Part shown: piece after piece, positions 25,801-40,800 of the stretch
Numbering within the stretch: the stretch's first letter is position 1
Layout: the number at the start of each line of letters is the position of its first letter
From: Leptasterias polaris
Lineage: Eukaryota > Echinodermata > Asteroidea > Forcipulatida > Asteriidae
DNA length: 64,000 bases
Reading direction: 5' to 3'
Assembly: GCA_037783415.1 (NCBI GenBank)
Contig: JAZGTN010000213.1
Span: 806,001-870,000 of the forward strand
Position numbers and translations under genes: made by a program
The notes under the pieces: generated by a model
Seen by the model: the letters and a program-made list of their open reading frames with translations, nothing else
Databases searched by the model: none
Told to the model about the DNA's origin: nothing

Positions 25801-28800
25801 TCAATTTTAATTTTCACATTTTCGTAATACAATTTTCAATTGTGTTGGACTATGAAAATGTTGTTTCCATGAGTTTTTTGAAAATATTTGTCCTGAAGAT
25901 TGGTATTTATGGAAACTAGTTACAATAATCGTACCCCTCCATCGTCTTGACGGAATTGTATCCCCCCATCCTCCCGGACGGCATGAAGAGTTACGATTAT
26001 CGTAACTAAGATGGAAACATATTCGGAAAGTTTTTTTAACAATCGCTCTTGTGCTTTTCTTTATTTGCAGGTTTCAACAGCCAACCCCGTCATGGCCACC
26101 GACTCGATAAAGGCCCCTCATCAGCTCGGCCAATTCAGCCAGATTACAGAAATACACACTCGATCTCTCTTCGACAGTTGGTACTTTGCAACCAGCCCCA
26201 AACCAAGTCTGGTTATGTCTGTGCAAATTGGTTTTGCTTTGCCTTTCATTGTTTGCTAATGAATACGAGAACTAAAAAAGAATCATGAAGGAAGTTATAA
26301 ACACAAAACACACACACCTAAACATGATGGTTTTCAAATCCTGAAACCTTTATTCTTTTTTAGGTCCTTAAAAGATGACATTTAAATTCAAAGTATGCAC
26401 ATGTGGTAGTGTATTATTCCAAGATTTGTCAGTTAAATAAGCCATGCACAAAAACACTTTAGCCTTAGAAACAAATGATGACAATGATTTTTGATTTTTT
26501 ATACTGACTTACCTAAGAGTTGTTATATAAAAGTTGCTGAAGCAGCAGAACAATTGATTTAATTGCATATAGATTACCTAATGTATTTGTATTTACTGTA
26601 TGTTTTTTTTGCATATTATTTGGTTGACAATAAATTTCTGTTTTAAAATTGAAATATGAAATAAGTGTACTTGTGAATATTTTTTGTTGATTTCTGTTTT
26701 AATGGACATTATAATTTGGGTTTTTTATGACCTTATAGGCATTATAAGTGTTTCGAGATAAAGTTTACTTGAAAATATGGGGTCAGTAGGTTTTCTGTTG
26801 CTTATAAAAAGCTATTAAAAACGTAGTAAAGAGATCGCGATTAATCCAGTACATAATGTACTGTGATTGTACATGTACATCCGGGCCAGTTCACACAGCC
26901 CGTCTCGACCAATCAGAATGCAGGAATTAGATGTGCGATCATGGCGGCTTTTTATGGGACGACATTTTGGAATACCGTCAGCATTTTTTGCGCCCTGACT
27001 GGACTACACAAAATTATGACAGAAACTAACTATTTTCTGACAGAGTATGACATTTTCTATCCATCAATGTAAGTATTGGCGTGTGGGAGAATGTGTAAGA
27101 GAGAAATATTGTGATGTAATTGTGTTCGTTTTGTTTCGTTTTGAAGCAAAATTTGACTATCAAAATACACCACTAAAATGTCAGTGAAGTAAATTATTTT
27201 CAAAGCAAAATGGATGCTACACTCCTAATCTTAGCAATTGTGGGAAAATTTTTGTGAATTAGCACCTAAAAACTGAGAAACAACACGAATTCCACGAACG
27301 GTTCCAGCTCATTAAATATTCAAAGAGAGGTCACGCACGTCCGAGCCATGCATACAGCGCAAAGAAAAGGAACGGATTTTGTGTGAGCTGCGGACTGACT
27401 GAAGAGCTTTAAATTGATGCAATGATTATTATACACATTAATTTTTTGTATGTGCAAACTTATATTTCCGGTTTGGACCGGAAGTGAAGGTCAAATGGGG
27501 TCACAGATTGTAAACAATTGTAGAATCACGTAAATATACAAATTTAAGTAAATTTAGATAAATGAGATATGAATTTTATAAACAAAACTTTAACTTCCGG
27601 TTTCGACCGGAAGTAAAGGTCAAATGGGGTCACACCCTATGTATCATCCATTAGGTTTTCAAATACCTTTCTGATGATACACACATGTATGTAGATAACA
27701 AAAATCAAATGTCTGGTTCGGGAGTTATGATTTTTCCAAATACTAAGCTTTGATTTTATATAAAAATGGCCCTGGCCCTGTACAGGCTGTGTCTGTCACA
27801 TCATTATGTTTTGCCCCTACCAAGCCGGCACTGGCCAACTACAGGCTGTGTACTGTCACATCATTATGGTTTGCCCCTACCAAGCCGGCACTGGCCCTGT
27901 ACAGGCGGTATACCTTCACATCATTATGGTTTGCCCCTACCAAGCTGGCACTGGCCAATTACAGGCTGTGTTCCGTCACATCATTATGGTCTGCCCCTAC
28001 CAAGCCAGCACTGGCCAACTACAGGCTGTGTACTGTCACATCATTATGGTTTGCCCCTACTAAGCCGGCACTGGCCAAATGTGACGGCTGTATACCGTCA
28101 CATGTTGAAATTCAAGATGGCTGCTTCAGCCAAATGATCTAATGTTTTTATTAATGTTCTTATTGGGTTCCTTGATCCTGAAAACATGGGTATAGACACC
28201 AACCCCAAGTTTCTGTGAGGCTCATAGACCGAGATACGGGCAAAAACCCAATTGATGGCCGCCTTAACCAACTGATCCAATTTTTTTAAATTTGGTCTTA
28301 TTGGGTTCCTTGACCCTGAAAACATTAGTATAGATGTACACCAAAACCAAGTCTCTATGAGTCTCACAGACCGAGATATAGGCACAACCAATTTTGGTAA
28401 TCGGCCATTTTGAAAAATGGCCGCCATCTTTATGCATCCCAACTTTTTTACTGGTAACATCAAAATAATCATTCAGATGGGTCTCCCAAACAAAATGATA
28501 CCACTCGCGGAGAATCTGGGGGGGATGCATGGGGGGTATTCTAGCCCACGGACTATTTTTTTGTTATTATTTTTTCCATTTTTGTTTTAAAGATTTTTTC
28601 TAAAACCATAGCTTTACAGTTTTTCTTTTTACACAACGAGCGAGCGCAGAAACACGTTTTCCCAACGTTTCCCAATGAATGGGCAGCTAGTCTTTGCTAT
28701 CTCACTTTTTGGAATGCTACAATACATGCAAGAACCAACGAATGCTAGAGGGCGCTTTCTTAATAAAGCTTTCACAATAAGAACATACGCCCTCTGTTGG

Positions 28801-31800
28801 CGAAAGCATTTCACGATAACATACAAAACGACTTGTTTAATAAAGACTAGTACATGTCATGCGCTATAGCAGTGTACTGTGTGCAGCATTGATAGTTGCT
28901 CATTCGCGATGGTATTGTTATTTATTGTGGGCAGCAGCAATATTGTGACTTTGTTCTTCGGTAAGTTTCGTCATAAATGTGAACGGAGTAGGATTTATTT
29001 TAAGAAAAATGTGACATGTAGAATTACCCTGGACGAAATAAAAGAATTATTTTGCAGTTTATAAATGTAAGATTTTACATAGTAATCATCACAATGAACT
29101 CAATCGAAATCAGATAAGGCGCACCGGAAGATATTAGACGCAGTGATTTTGTTAAGTCAGATAAGACGCATCTTATACGCAGGAAATTACGATAATTACC
29201 TTTGGGCTCAAGCAGGGTATAGTGCACAGTCAACTAAAGTCACCATTGGGGCTCAAGCAGGGTAAAGTGCACAGTCAACTAAAGTCGCCATTGGGGCTCA
29301 AGCAGGGTGTAGTGCACAGTTGACTAAAGTCACCATTGGGGCTCAAGCAGGGTATAGTGCACATCTCAACTTAAGTCAAATAAAATAAATCATTGAATCG
29401 GGGATCAGGAGTATTATTCAGATTTTAACCATTGAATTTGCTCATTTATAGCTCCCAGAAATAAATGCAGGAATGGAATTCCAGGCCAGTGTAATGGGAA
29501 AAAAGTGTTGCTTTCCAGAGCAAAAACCAGTTCGACGCGGGATAAATTTTCACCGAATTTACCCCCCACACGGGATACTTTTGCTGGCATAATTTTATTC
29601 TTTATGACAATTTTCTGAAATAAAAAGCTCTGTGATTTAAAAAACATGTCACAATAGGGGAAAACACCTTAACATTTCTCTCTTTTTGTTTGAACTCGCA
29701 TTTCACCATCTCAAGATACGGATCCCTCAGAAAAATCTGCATTATCATCACTCACCTCAGCTCATCATCGTGATCATCAGAACTGACTTCGATATAACCA
29801 TGCTAACTTCAGAATTCTCGCTTTTTTCACGATTATTTTCAAGCTCTGAATCAGAACAATTGAACTATTACCCTTACTTTCCTCTGAACTAGATGAATCG
29901 GAATTAGAGGACCCTGACGATACAAAATATCCAAGAATTTCCGTTTCATTATTGTACACGCGTTTTCTCATGGAGGCCGCCATCTTGATTTTGTCAACAA
30001 ATGTCATCTCAATCGTTGTGTTCATCGGCTGGCCCTGTGTCCATAAAAGTTCAATAGCGCCACCAATCGCTAGTAAATTACACTAGATATATCCCTGGTA
30101 CCCCGCAATGCAACTACAACTGAATCCCATACACAATTCGCACGCTGAGGGTAACAGCGATTCATATGTAAATTTGGCGAGTTTACTCGTCCTCCTAGTG
30201 TCAGTAAAAAAAAATCTCGCGAGTTAACTCGTCATTCGCGTCGAACTGGTTAATGGCAAATCCGACAAGCCAGACTGATAATGAATCTTGTGCAACCGTA
30301 ACTACACAAATTATAACTTATTATCCTAAATGTCAAGTGCAATAAGAAACCAATTAGCCTCCCGATGTACGTCATACTATCAACACCTACCAGATCATCC
30401 AAGCTGGAGACATAATAAACTGATTGATTGATTGGTGATAATTTTTATGTAAATGACAAGACTTGGCATAATGTTAATTTCTCTCTGTCTCCTGAAGATG
30501 ATAAGAGAATAATGATTAAATCATTCACTGGTTGAACCAGTGTTTTTCCCATGCACATGGTAGCGTATCAGGCCGATATACAAGAATTGCAGCCAATACC
30601 AGGCCGATATGCAAGAATTGCAGCCAATACCAGGCCGATATGCAAGAATTGCAGCCAATACCAGGCCGATATGCAAGAATTGCAGCCAATATCAGGCCGA
30701 TATGCAAGAATTGCAGCCAATACCAGGCCGATATGCAAGAATTGCAGCCAATACCAGGCCGATATGCAAGAATTGCAGCCAATACCAGGCCGATATGCAA
30801 GAATTGCAGCCAATACCAGGCCGATATGCAAGAATTGCAGCCAATACCAGGCCGATATGCAAGAATTGCAGCCAATACCAGGCCGATTTGCAAGAATTGC
30901 AGCCAATATCAGGCCGATATGCAAGAATTGCAGCCAATACCAGGCCGATAAGCAAGAATTGCAGCCAATACCAGGCCGATATGCAAGAATTGCAGCCAAT
31001 ACCAGGCCGATAAGCAAGAATTGCAGCCAATACCAGGCCGATATGCAAGAATTGCAGCCAATACCAGGCCGATATGCAAGAATTGCAGCCAATACCAGGC
31101 CGATATGCAAGAATTGCAGCCAATACCAGGCCGATATGCAAGAATTGCAGCCAATACCAGGCCGATATGCAAGAATTGCAGCCAATACCAGGCCGATATG
31201 CAAGAATTGCAGCCAATACCAGGCCGATATGCAAGAATTGCAGCCAATACCAGGCCGATATGCAAGAATTGCAGCCAATACCAGGCCGATATGCAAGAAT
31301 TGCAGCCAATACCAGGCCGATATGCAAGAATTGCAGCCAATACCAGGCCGATATGCAAAAATTGCAGCCAATACCAGGCCGATATGCAAGAATTGCAGCC
31401 AATACCAGGCCGTTACGCGAAAATCGTTTTTTGTCGGTTATTATAACGATGGTAGGTTTGGAAAAAGTTAGGTTTTAATTTTTATTGTGTTGTTCGTTTT
31501 TTTGTTTTTGTTTTTTTAATACTCACAAAACTACTCTTTTTACTTGATTCAAATTTCAAGATGAGTTTTACTGGCAGTTTTTTCAAAAATCATTTTAGAA
31601 AACCATTTATTTAAAAAACAATGTTGTTGACATTGTCGTTCAAAAAATAAATATGTGGGAAACAACAATTACCTTTTATACATTTAAGGGTTTGCAATTG
31701 CTTTTTATTGGAGTTTCATATTTTTTTTTTTTATTTTAGATTCAACAAAGAAAAATAACTAAAGTGGGATTGAACCTGCCGGCACTCTACCAACTGAGCT

Positions 31801-34800
31801 ATGTAACCCTAATGTTTGGCAGCCTTCCTATTTTTACAATTCAGCCTGTTACTGCCCTGTAGCCAGGGATCACACCCAAGTTTACAATACACCCTGGGAA
31901 GCGCCTGAAGAGGGATCACCTTGAGGGGATGCGAATGGTATTTAAAAAAAAAGTAAAATAATTAAAATTGGAAAAGTGATGAGAAGGACGCTGTTTTCAC
32001 AGAAATCTGTTGCTCTGTATTTTAGTCATCACAATGATGATCAAGAACGGGGGAGGGGGGGGTTTATACTCTTTAACCCTTGTCAATTTTGTAAAAAATG
32101 TTATTCAAGACACATTCAAAAATGTCACCAAATTAAGATCAAAGGCTATTGAGCAGGACCTTGATCTAGTTATTTGTAGTAAGATTTCAGCGCAACTACA
32201 CTGTACAAGCTCTAGCACGAACAGCTTGGAAATTAGAACCAAAAATAAAGTATGACAATTCCATTAAGTCACGTTATTAATAGGTCCAACACAGCCAGCC
32301 AGGGAAAAAAACAAAATTAAATATTAAAATTAGTTGTTAATTTCATTCCCTCCCCAGAGCGAGCAATGACGTCCATTTGGATGATTACATTGTAAGTGTA
32401 ATGAGGAACCACTTACACGTACGCACGCTGGATTGGCTTTTCAATCCAGCCGCCTATTGTTATCATGTAACAAAAGGAATGGATGCTTTGGCGTTTGGTT
32501 GTGGGTCAAGTGGGTCAAGTGGGTCAAGTGCAGGAGGGTGGTAATTGCAACAAAGATATTGAGTGCATGTTATTTTTACCATTCATCTTTATATTTGTCG
32601 TATAATCCAACCTCTGGATTATAGTTTGGTGTGGTCTCACACAAGGTTCAACAACGGGTAAACTCATACGACGCTAAAGACGCACACAAAATTATTGTCT
32701 TTTCTAATTTCCTACTGTTCAAAGACTTTATTCGAATAGTTGATTCTTAGAAAATAGACATAGAAACAGACCCAAAGCTGATCTGAAACTAAACTCAAAA
32801 CAGATATAACAACAGACTTAAACACTAAAATAGAAAACAGACGCTAAACAGACCCCTGAACTCTTCCAGCAAATGTTACACTTCTAACACTTCTAACACT
32901 TCATCAGTATGACCATACTCAAGCTGATATTCAAGCCTGGCATACGGCTATATGAGAAATCCTCATGAATTCAGATTTGATGAAAATGTGCTCATCAATT
33001 TGGAATGACTCCTTATCCTCTGTCCAACCCCCTATAAATCCCTAATTTTTGTTGGTCACTGCGCTAGACCAATTTCCGATTGGTTAATTTGAATGTTCAC
33101 TGAATATTTATACAATGTAAGTTTGAATTTAGGTCCACTATTGGTCAGTTCATATTGTCTTCAACATTGATCACCTATTCTGGGGTAGTGTACCTTAAGA
33201 TTTTGCTGACAAAGGACTTTCTCCTTGTACTTTTTTCAAACTTCCAACGTGACCCTCAAAGTCACTGTAAAGGTCACAGCTCAAGACTAACTGTCCTTAA
33301 GGGACACTAAACTTCTCCACTTGGCCTACAAAATAATTGGCCATAAGGAAGTAGGTTGAGGGAGAAATCCCCTAAAACAATGGATTTACATAGAAGTTAT
33401 TATTAGCTAGTCATCAGATGGTCACTCTATATTACTATAGTATCTATGTTACCCTTGTGGGAACATATGGACATATTCATTAACTTTGGTCAGCAGTTTT
33501 TGTGAGCTCTTGTACATTTGTAAGTTGTAGTGGGAACCTTTTGTGAGGAATTTGGGTGAGGTTCTGCAATGGCTTCTAAATCTAGAAGACAAAGATTTTG
33601 TAATTCTATATAATATATTTTGGAGGGTAATTTTCATTACCTGACATATTGAGAGAAAGGAAGCGGTGACAGAAAAAAGCCAATCCTGATAAACATAACA
33701 CAAATACTTGACTCTTATTCTAGATTTGCAATTGCTAAGGGACCATTCAGAACAATCAATGTGTAAAAAATAAATAATTTTAAATTGTGGGCGGGTGGGT
33801 CAAAACAAATAACTGAAATTGACATTGAGTCTACAGTTAACATTAGAAGAAATGCCCAGCGGTCTCTTCCACGGCTTAATATCATAGAGCTGCTTAAGCA
33901 GAAAATGTTGCTTAACAATTGTCTGCTAAGCAGAAATGAGCAGGATACCATTCACAAATTGTACATGAGACATGGTAGTTTGGCTGGTAACCTTATTCTG
34001 GTAAGCGAAATTTTGTTGTGCTTCGCTACTTTTTGTGCCTAAGCAGCTCTATGAAATTGGGCCCAGACTGTCTGTCATGTCTGTGCTGTCTACTCAGTCA
34101 TCCTTGTTTCGATAGCCGACCTTGCCTGATGAAATTTCCTCAACCACACAATTGCATGCTGGAAGCCAGAAAAGGCCATTAACAAATACTGAGCTTGGAG
34201 AACATTGATCTAAAATATCTGCTTCATTTTGAGGCATTATTTAGTTCTTCACAGTGTATATAAAATAGTAAGTATTTAAAAATTAAAATTTGGGGTGGGT
34301 GGGTGGGTCAAAACTACTTTGAACCTTAAGCTCGACGGTATATCAAACGAAGTTTTTCTGCAGAGGATTTATTCTGCTGTTGGTTTTTATAAATAAGAGT
34401 GCTTTCACATTAAAAGTGATGATTTAAATTTTTTTAAATAAACTTAAATTTTTAATTACAATCCTGTACTTGCTCTTTTCCGTAAATAGAAAACTAAAAA
34501 AATTAATAAATTAAAATCTTTACATGACGTAGCTCTACCTTAATGATTTGTCAGTCCTCTGATGGTATATGACTCACGAGTCACCCCTTCAAAGGTAAGT
34601 ATGACAACCAAGGCCCATCGTTATGCTTCAAATGGCCACGACAATAGACTTGTATAGTGGTATTGTAGACTGGGTAAAATGCAAAGTCATGCTGTGATAA
34701 TTTCAAGCAACCTCAACTTTCATAATAAATTGATTTTCAGTGCCTTTTATTTTTTTCGCCCGCAGAGTTAGTTCCCTGCATGGATTGTGATGACGCATGC

Positions 34801-37800
34801 AAAAAGTAACGAGCACGTTTTTATAATTGTGAACTTTTTAGTGTTGTGCCGATGACAACAAAAATAACAATAACAAAAACAGTTGCAACTTAGTAAAATT
34901 TTGTCTGTATTGACATGTACATATTTTACCCTTATTATGAATGTACGATAAATGAAGTAAACTACCATTACAGGTACATGTATTGGTAATGTTTTTTGTT
35001 TTTCAACATGTTTACTTTGCACTTTCTAACAAGAACATTAAACAAAATGTTTTTTGATTTGTTTTGCTTGCAAAAAGTAACGAGCACGTTTATAATTGTG
35101 AACTTTTAGTGTTGTGCCAATGTTTAGCGTCCCCGCCCAGTTCCTTTTTAGAGGCCGCCTCCTTTTTTTTTAAGGATAAATTTTTAATATAAATAAGATC
35201 ATATTTTTAGACTTAAGCACACCGAAAAAAGTAGGCAACCATGTTGAAAAATAGCCCGGCCGGTTGTCTTGAAAAAATAAGTCAGGCAGCCCTTTTTGAA
35301 AAAAATAATAAAAATAAAAAAGGCTCTCCTTCCTTTTTTCAAAAAGGCAGGAACATGTTTTTAACAATTTTATTTTGCCTAATATTTTGGGGTTTTTTGA
35401 CTCGTTTACTTTGCACTCTCTCACAAGAACATAAACAAAATGTTTTTGGATTTGGTTTGCTTGCAAAACCTATGCCTTATAAACCTAGTGATAATTTGGT
35501 CTTAGCCCGACAACTTTGTGATTGCGAAAACAAAATCTGACGGGCATCCAACGTGAACAGACACAGTTATTGTTTCTGTATCTGTAAGCTTGTGAAACCT
35601 CCCTAGTGTCTAGTAAAACCTGCTACAGGCTTGTAAGCACCAGTTCTCAAACTTGCCCTGTGGGCATACTCAAAACTGTGCAAACCTGCATGCACACTTG
35701 TTTAAAATGCTCATATTTCTTTCTTTTCAGATGTGAATGATTAATTTTGTAAAATGTTCATATATTTTTGAGTGTGTGAATGTAACCTCATTTGATTATT
35801 AAACTGGTAGTGATCTCTACCATTAATACATCAGAACAATACATTTATATACTTGTTTAAAATCTGGGCTGCTAAAACTTCCTTGGGCAAATAAAACGCA
35901 CAGTTTACTAGCATGGTGGGCTACTTTCCAAAAAGATTAGGGGAAGGCCTTGTCAGGCTTTTCAACTCATTCAAATCAAAATATCCTTGAGAGCACATTA
36001 CATCAGTGGAGCTATGGGCAGGGGATCCAAATTACATAAGCAGCGCATTACCATGGCAACACATTCAGAATTTATTTTCATTACTACAGTAAGGATGATG
36101 TCACTCCACTCTACTCAGTTGGTTTCCTTGTGGTAACTGGCTGTGTGCTTGCTCTATGGTGTGACTAATCATGAATAAGGTTGGAGAATGCTTCTTTACA
36201 GCTAAAATGTTGCACTCATTTTTTAGAGAAAAAGAAAAATGTTCCTACTCTGAAAGTATTATACATTACAGGATTGATTAAGGATAAAAAACATCATTGT
36301 TTAAGTTAAGTTTAAAAGCTTACTGATTATGAAGTTCATACTAGAATCATTTATTTTTATGAAACATTCCCCTCAAAAATTTAACCATATTCCAGAAAAC
36401 CGTTTTTGAAAAAATAAAATTTTGAGTTCAGTTGTTGTAACCAAAATTAAGGACAATGTGTTTAAACGCTGAAAAATGTGCTTGGTTTTTTCACTATTTT
36501 CTCCCGACTCACACATCGGATTGAGCCCAAATATTCACAGTTTTGTTATTTGATGTACATTTTGTATATGGTTGATCACACAAAAACATGAACACAGTCT
36601 GCACCTAGTTTGTCAGCTCTACCAATAAAATACAACACCTTTAACAGGTGTTATCTTGAACATGAGATAAAAACACACTTCAAAAGCCACTAACTGAGAA
36701 CATATTCAACCAAGTTTTAGGTGAACAAAGAAACATTGAACTTGAATCAGCAACCTCCTGCAGGGATGCATGCAGCATGGGTATTTTCTTGTAGTGGATC
36801 TGAAAAAATATCCCTGCAGTCTCTTCCATTAACACTTGTACTCTTTATCATAACAGCAAGTACCCAGTCGCATACATACACTGTACATACATAACATACA
36901 GTCCCTACACAAACAGAACCACATGAATTTGTCAGGGATGTGACAGGCTGTTGAAGAAAAAACCCTGAACTGTGAGCGCAAAACACGAAAGCTTGCAAGT
37001 GCGAAGCCTACTTGACATTTATCTTTGGGTCTAAAAGCCCTACTCTGCAATCTGGTACGTTTTGTTTGGTTTTATCTTCATGAATTTGATCTTAATTTAA
37101 GAAAGAAACACAAATTAACAACAAAATAAAAATTTATTTATTTTTCATTTATAATTTTTTATTTTATATATATATTTTTTTTGGGGGGGACAGAGAAATC
37201 AGATCCCTGTGTTGTGTGTTGCATACAAGCGTTGTTGTTGGGATGGGGACAAGCTATTAGCCAGCGATACGTCCGGGCGTCTTTTGGACGCCCTATTTTA
37301 TTTTTGGACGCCCCGAAAAACTGTCGGACACCCTTGAAGACGCCCTCTTTTTTGTACATAATGAAAATAAATTACATCCGAATACCTGAAATTGTAAGCA
37401 AAACGAACGCAAATCCAAAACTATTACTACCTGCCAGCTGCAGTGAAGGTAATTTTATGCAAGATACAACCAATTTATCTTAAATATACTGATCGCCCAT
37501 TCATTTTTTACCGACAAAGGGATCAAATTTAACATCAGACAGTGCCCCCGACTAGTGGGAAGGCTTGAACAACCGCAAAGGCTTTAGAAACTATAGCGGT
37601 GAAACGCCACGCAGTAGACAAGTTTACAAAATACATGTACATGTACATGTATGTCGACGTAAAAAGCGTTGTGTATGTATATGTACATGTCGTGTACCTA
37701 CCAGGGTTGTGTGTGATAGATCGGCAGCACTCGAGACACACGTGTTGTAGACTTGATTTCAAGTCTGAGATAAGGGTTATTTTTCTGCATCAGCCACACA

Positions 37801-40800
37801 AAATCCCCCCGCAGATTGGCTATCACGCGCTCTAACTCGTACATGTAGGTTAAAGACGGAGGTTAATCCACAAGAGGGCGCTATTTCAGGCAATGCAGGT
37901 AGACTAAAAACCACGAGCACAGACTTGGAACCAAGTCTAGGCACGTCATTCCCGCTCTTTTCTGGCTGCCACAACCTTTCAGTGCATATTAATGTATGCA
38001 GAACATCGCACATGCGCAGTGTATGAGTCAAAACGTGCGTGTCTGTTTGTATGTGTGAACCTCCCACCATGAGTATGGGTAATGCAGGTTTAATAAAGAA
38101 TGCTCACTGCACACCGTAATATTGAAGGACAGTACTTCTTAAATGCTCACCTCCCTCACTATCAAACTATCCCTCGTAGTGGTACACTGTAAATGTACAT
38201 GATGTACATGTACATTGAAATGTTAACGATTGTTCCGTATATAATTCGCGGGCTATTTGTAGAATACCGCAACTCGACTCTTGTATGGGGGAAATCAATA
38301 TGAAAAAGTCGTGACCCCGCCCAAACTTTAAAAATAATAATAACACTGCGCGAAATACTACGATTCTTAGGGCTGTACGGTGCTGATTTCATTTTTTTAA
38401 ACCCTTTAACCGACCCAGACCCAAAGCATACGTGGAGTACACAGTAAATGCAATAATAGTTCTGTGGTACATATGCTTGCTGAAAATTTACCCCAACAAT
38501 TTGGACGTCCTGTTTTTCAATCCAGTCAAATTTGGACACCCTATTTTCAAATCCTGGCTAAAAGCTTGGATGGGGATAGGACTTCCGACCTTTGAATTTT
38601 GAACCTTTGGAGGTGGATGGGAAAAAAACATGTTTTCTTATCCAGGGGACCATGTATCATTTTTAGATCATCGTAATATTGAGATCGCGCTCTACCTATA
38701 GCGTTTGGTATGTTTCAATCGCACGGTAAATCTCAAGATCACTCGCCAAACATCTTGGGCAGTTTGGGGAGGTTTGAGGGGTAACAGGCAGGATGGTTTA
38801 GGGTGGTTGAGGACCAAAGGGTTTTAACAGCACATTTCATAATAATAACACTAGACATTTACACAGCACATATGGCAGGAGCCTCTATGTGCAATAAAAA
38901 TATAACATAAAACATTGAAATATTCAAAGGAAATAATGAAATGTACATGTATAAATGTACAAAAATGTAGATTAAAAACAAGTGTCTTTAGCCATGTTCG
39001 CATTGGATTAATGTTTTACCGAGACAGTGGTTAACATTCCAAAAGGTGAAACTTACCAGCGTCCGCACTTGGATTAATGACGTGGGTAAACTAACCGACA
39101 CGACCGGTGAAACTATAACTTAAGACAAACACAACAGGGCGCTATCACAGTGACCTTTGACTGGGGTGCATGACAGCGAGAATGCAATGAGTGCAACCGA
39201 GCTTCCGTGTAAGCACATGTGCATGTACATGTACGTGTCATCTCACGATCACGTGGCGGCGGGTCGAGGGACCGGATGTGGCTTTTACCCAGATCGCATT
39301 CGCACTGGACTAATCGGCTCGGTTAAACTGACCTGGTCAATTAAACTGGGCAGAGGTGGGTCGGTTTAACTACCCATTCGGGTCGGGTAAGTTACCTGGG
39401 AGGGAAACTTCCTGGGCTGTTCGCATTGGACTTAAAGTGGTTAAGTTTCCCATTTGCTCGGTTAGTTTACCCAAAATAAGTCCAATGCGAACACGGCTTT
39501 TGTGTCATGGTAATTTGTTCATCACCATTTCCTGCTAAAGTTTGTAAAGGTCTCTGATATTGGGCCATGTTGATATTGTTAAGATTATTTTCAACAATGA
39601 TGAGGGAAATCTTTGAACAGAAATTGAATGCTGTTTCTTCAAAAATAAACAACTTTTTCACCTCAGTGTCTCCAAGCTCATCTAACTCAAACAATCTGGT
39701 CTGGTTTACAACTTCACATACCAGAGATGAGATTTGAGGAAAGTAAACATTCCTGAAAAGTAGCTTGCAGACCAGGGTCCCCACCCCCTTATTTTAGACC
39801 CAGAACCTCCCATGTGTTCACAATTCAGGAGGTTTACACAGACTCTGCCTCACCCAAACAAAATTACAGGACACAACAGGGACTATTTCTTTCTCCCTTT
39901 GGTGACAGCTTTACTCCTTTCAAGAAGGCTCAAAGCTTGAGAACAATCCTGAGAAATCATATATCTGATATAAGTTAGCACCAAGATTTAGCAGCCGAGA
40001 TTTAGAACCTCACACTATGGTCAGCATGTATTTGCCAATTTGCTGCAACTGCCATTTAACACACTCAGTCAAACAACATCTTTCAACATCTTCCAGAGGG
40101 CAGGGGTCGATTTCACAAAGCACTTAAGATTCATCTTTAGATGGGTTATCAGCAAGCTTTTAGGCAGCCAGCCGTGCAGCCGTGATTGGCACGGCTAAAT
40201 TAAATAAATCACGGCCTATTTTCAGATGCACGGCTTCTGTTTTTTACTGCAAGCCGTGCTCTCGAAAAAAGAAAAACATATATTTTTTGTATCATTAATA
40301 ATTATTTGATGAACTAAATTTGCAAGAGTGAAACTTAATTCTGGATCAGGAAGAAAAAGTAGCTACGCGCGATCGGTTTGCTCAGTTTCGAGAGAGCTTG
40401 ATAGCAGAAGAAATATTCTCGATCCCAAGCACGATGTTACATGTATATCTATCCCATACACGAAACCCGCTACATCAGCCTATGATTCTCCCAATTCTTT
40501 GGGAAGGAGGTTGTCATTTGTATGTCTGGTTTTTACCTCCACAAATAAATTGCCTGTTCACTGCGCGGTATTGCTATGCAGACTTCTTTTGAAACCAGAC
40601 TATTTAACAGCACCATACATCGCACGTGTATTGATGTAGCTCTGACGGACGGTGTGTTTACGGAAACTAACCGATGCCTCCCGCTTGCAAAGTACATGAA
40701 GTAAGACTAAGAAGACCTGCCTGTGGTCTGGATATAAACTTGATCAAGTATTAAACCGTTGTTTCTGCACAAAATATTGATTTTTACATAAACTTAGGTC

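Larger units (their letters stand above)
24640..29195. mobile_element. Large element bounded by inverted GGCGC-rich ends, no transposase
   Basis: Left end GTAATTTCCTGCATATACC then several AAGGCGC motifs; right end reads inverted, with GCGCC/GACGC motifs and TACGCAGGAAATTACG. Both ends therefore match as diverged subterminal-repeat termini about 4.5 kb apart. A segment with CCTGACTGGACTACA occurs at 24996 and 26995, implying nested copies. No reading frame of transposase size. It may be one element or two related ones enclosing unrelated DNA. Confidence 0.5.

Noticed and set aside
27750..28142. Three overlapping ORFs of 85-130 codons
   Set aside because: Produced by a 60-bp tandem repeat that keeps every frame in phase.
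30570..31410. CRISPR array
   Set aside because: Units are contiguous and nearly identical with no unique spacers, and the DNA is animal nuclear.
30551..31471. Long plus-strand and minus-strand ORFs (up to 306 codons) that look like a repeat protein
   Set aside because: They are translations of the 31-bp minisatellite, which is open in several frames on both strands; no start context, splice sites or family resemblance.
32630..33400. Possible solo LTR or other retroelement remnant
   Set aside because: No TG...CA ends with a target duplication, primer-binding site or second copy could be identified by eye.
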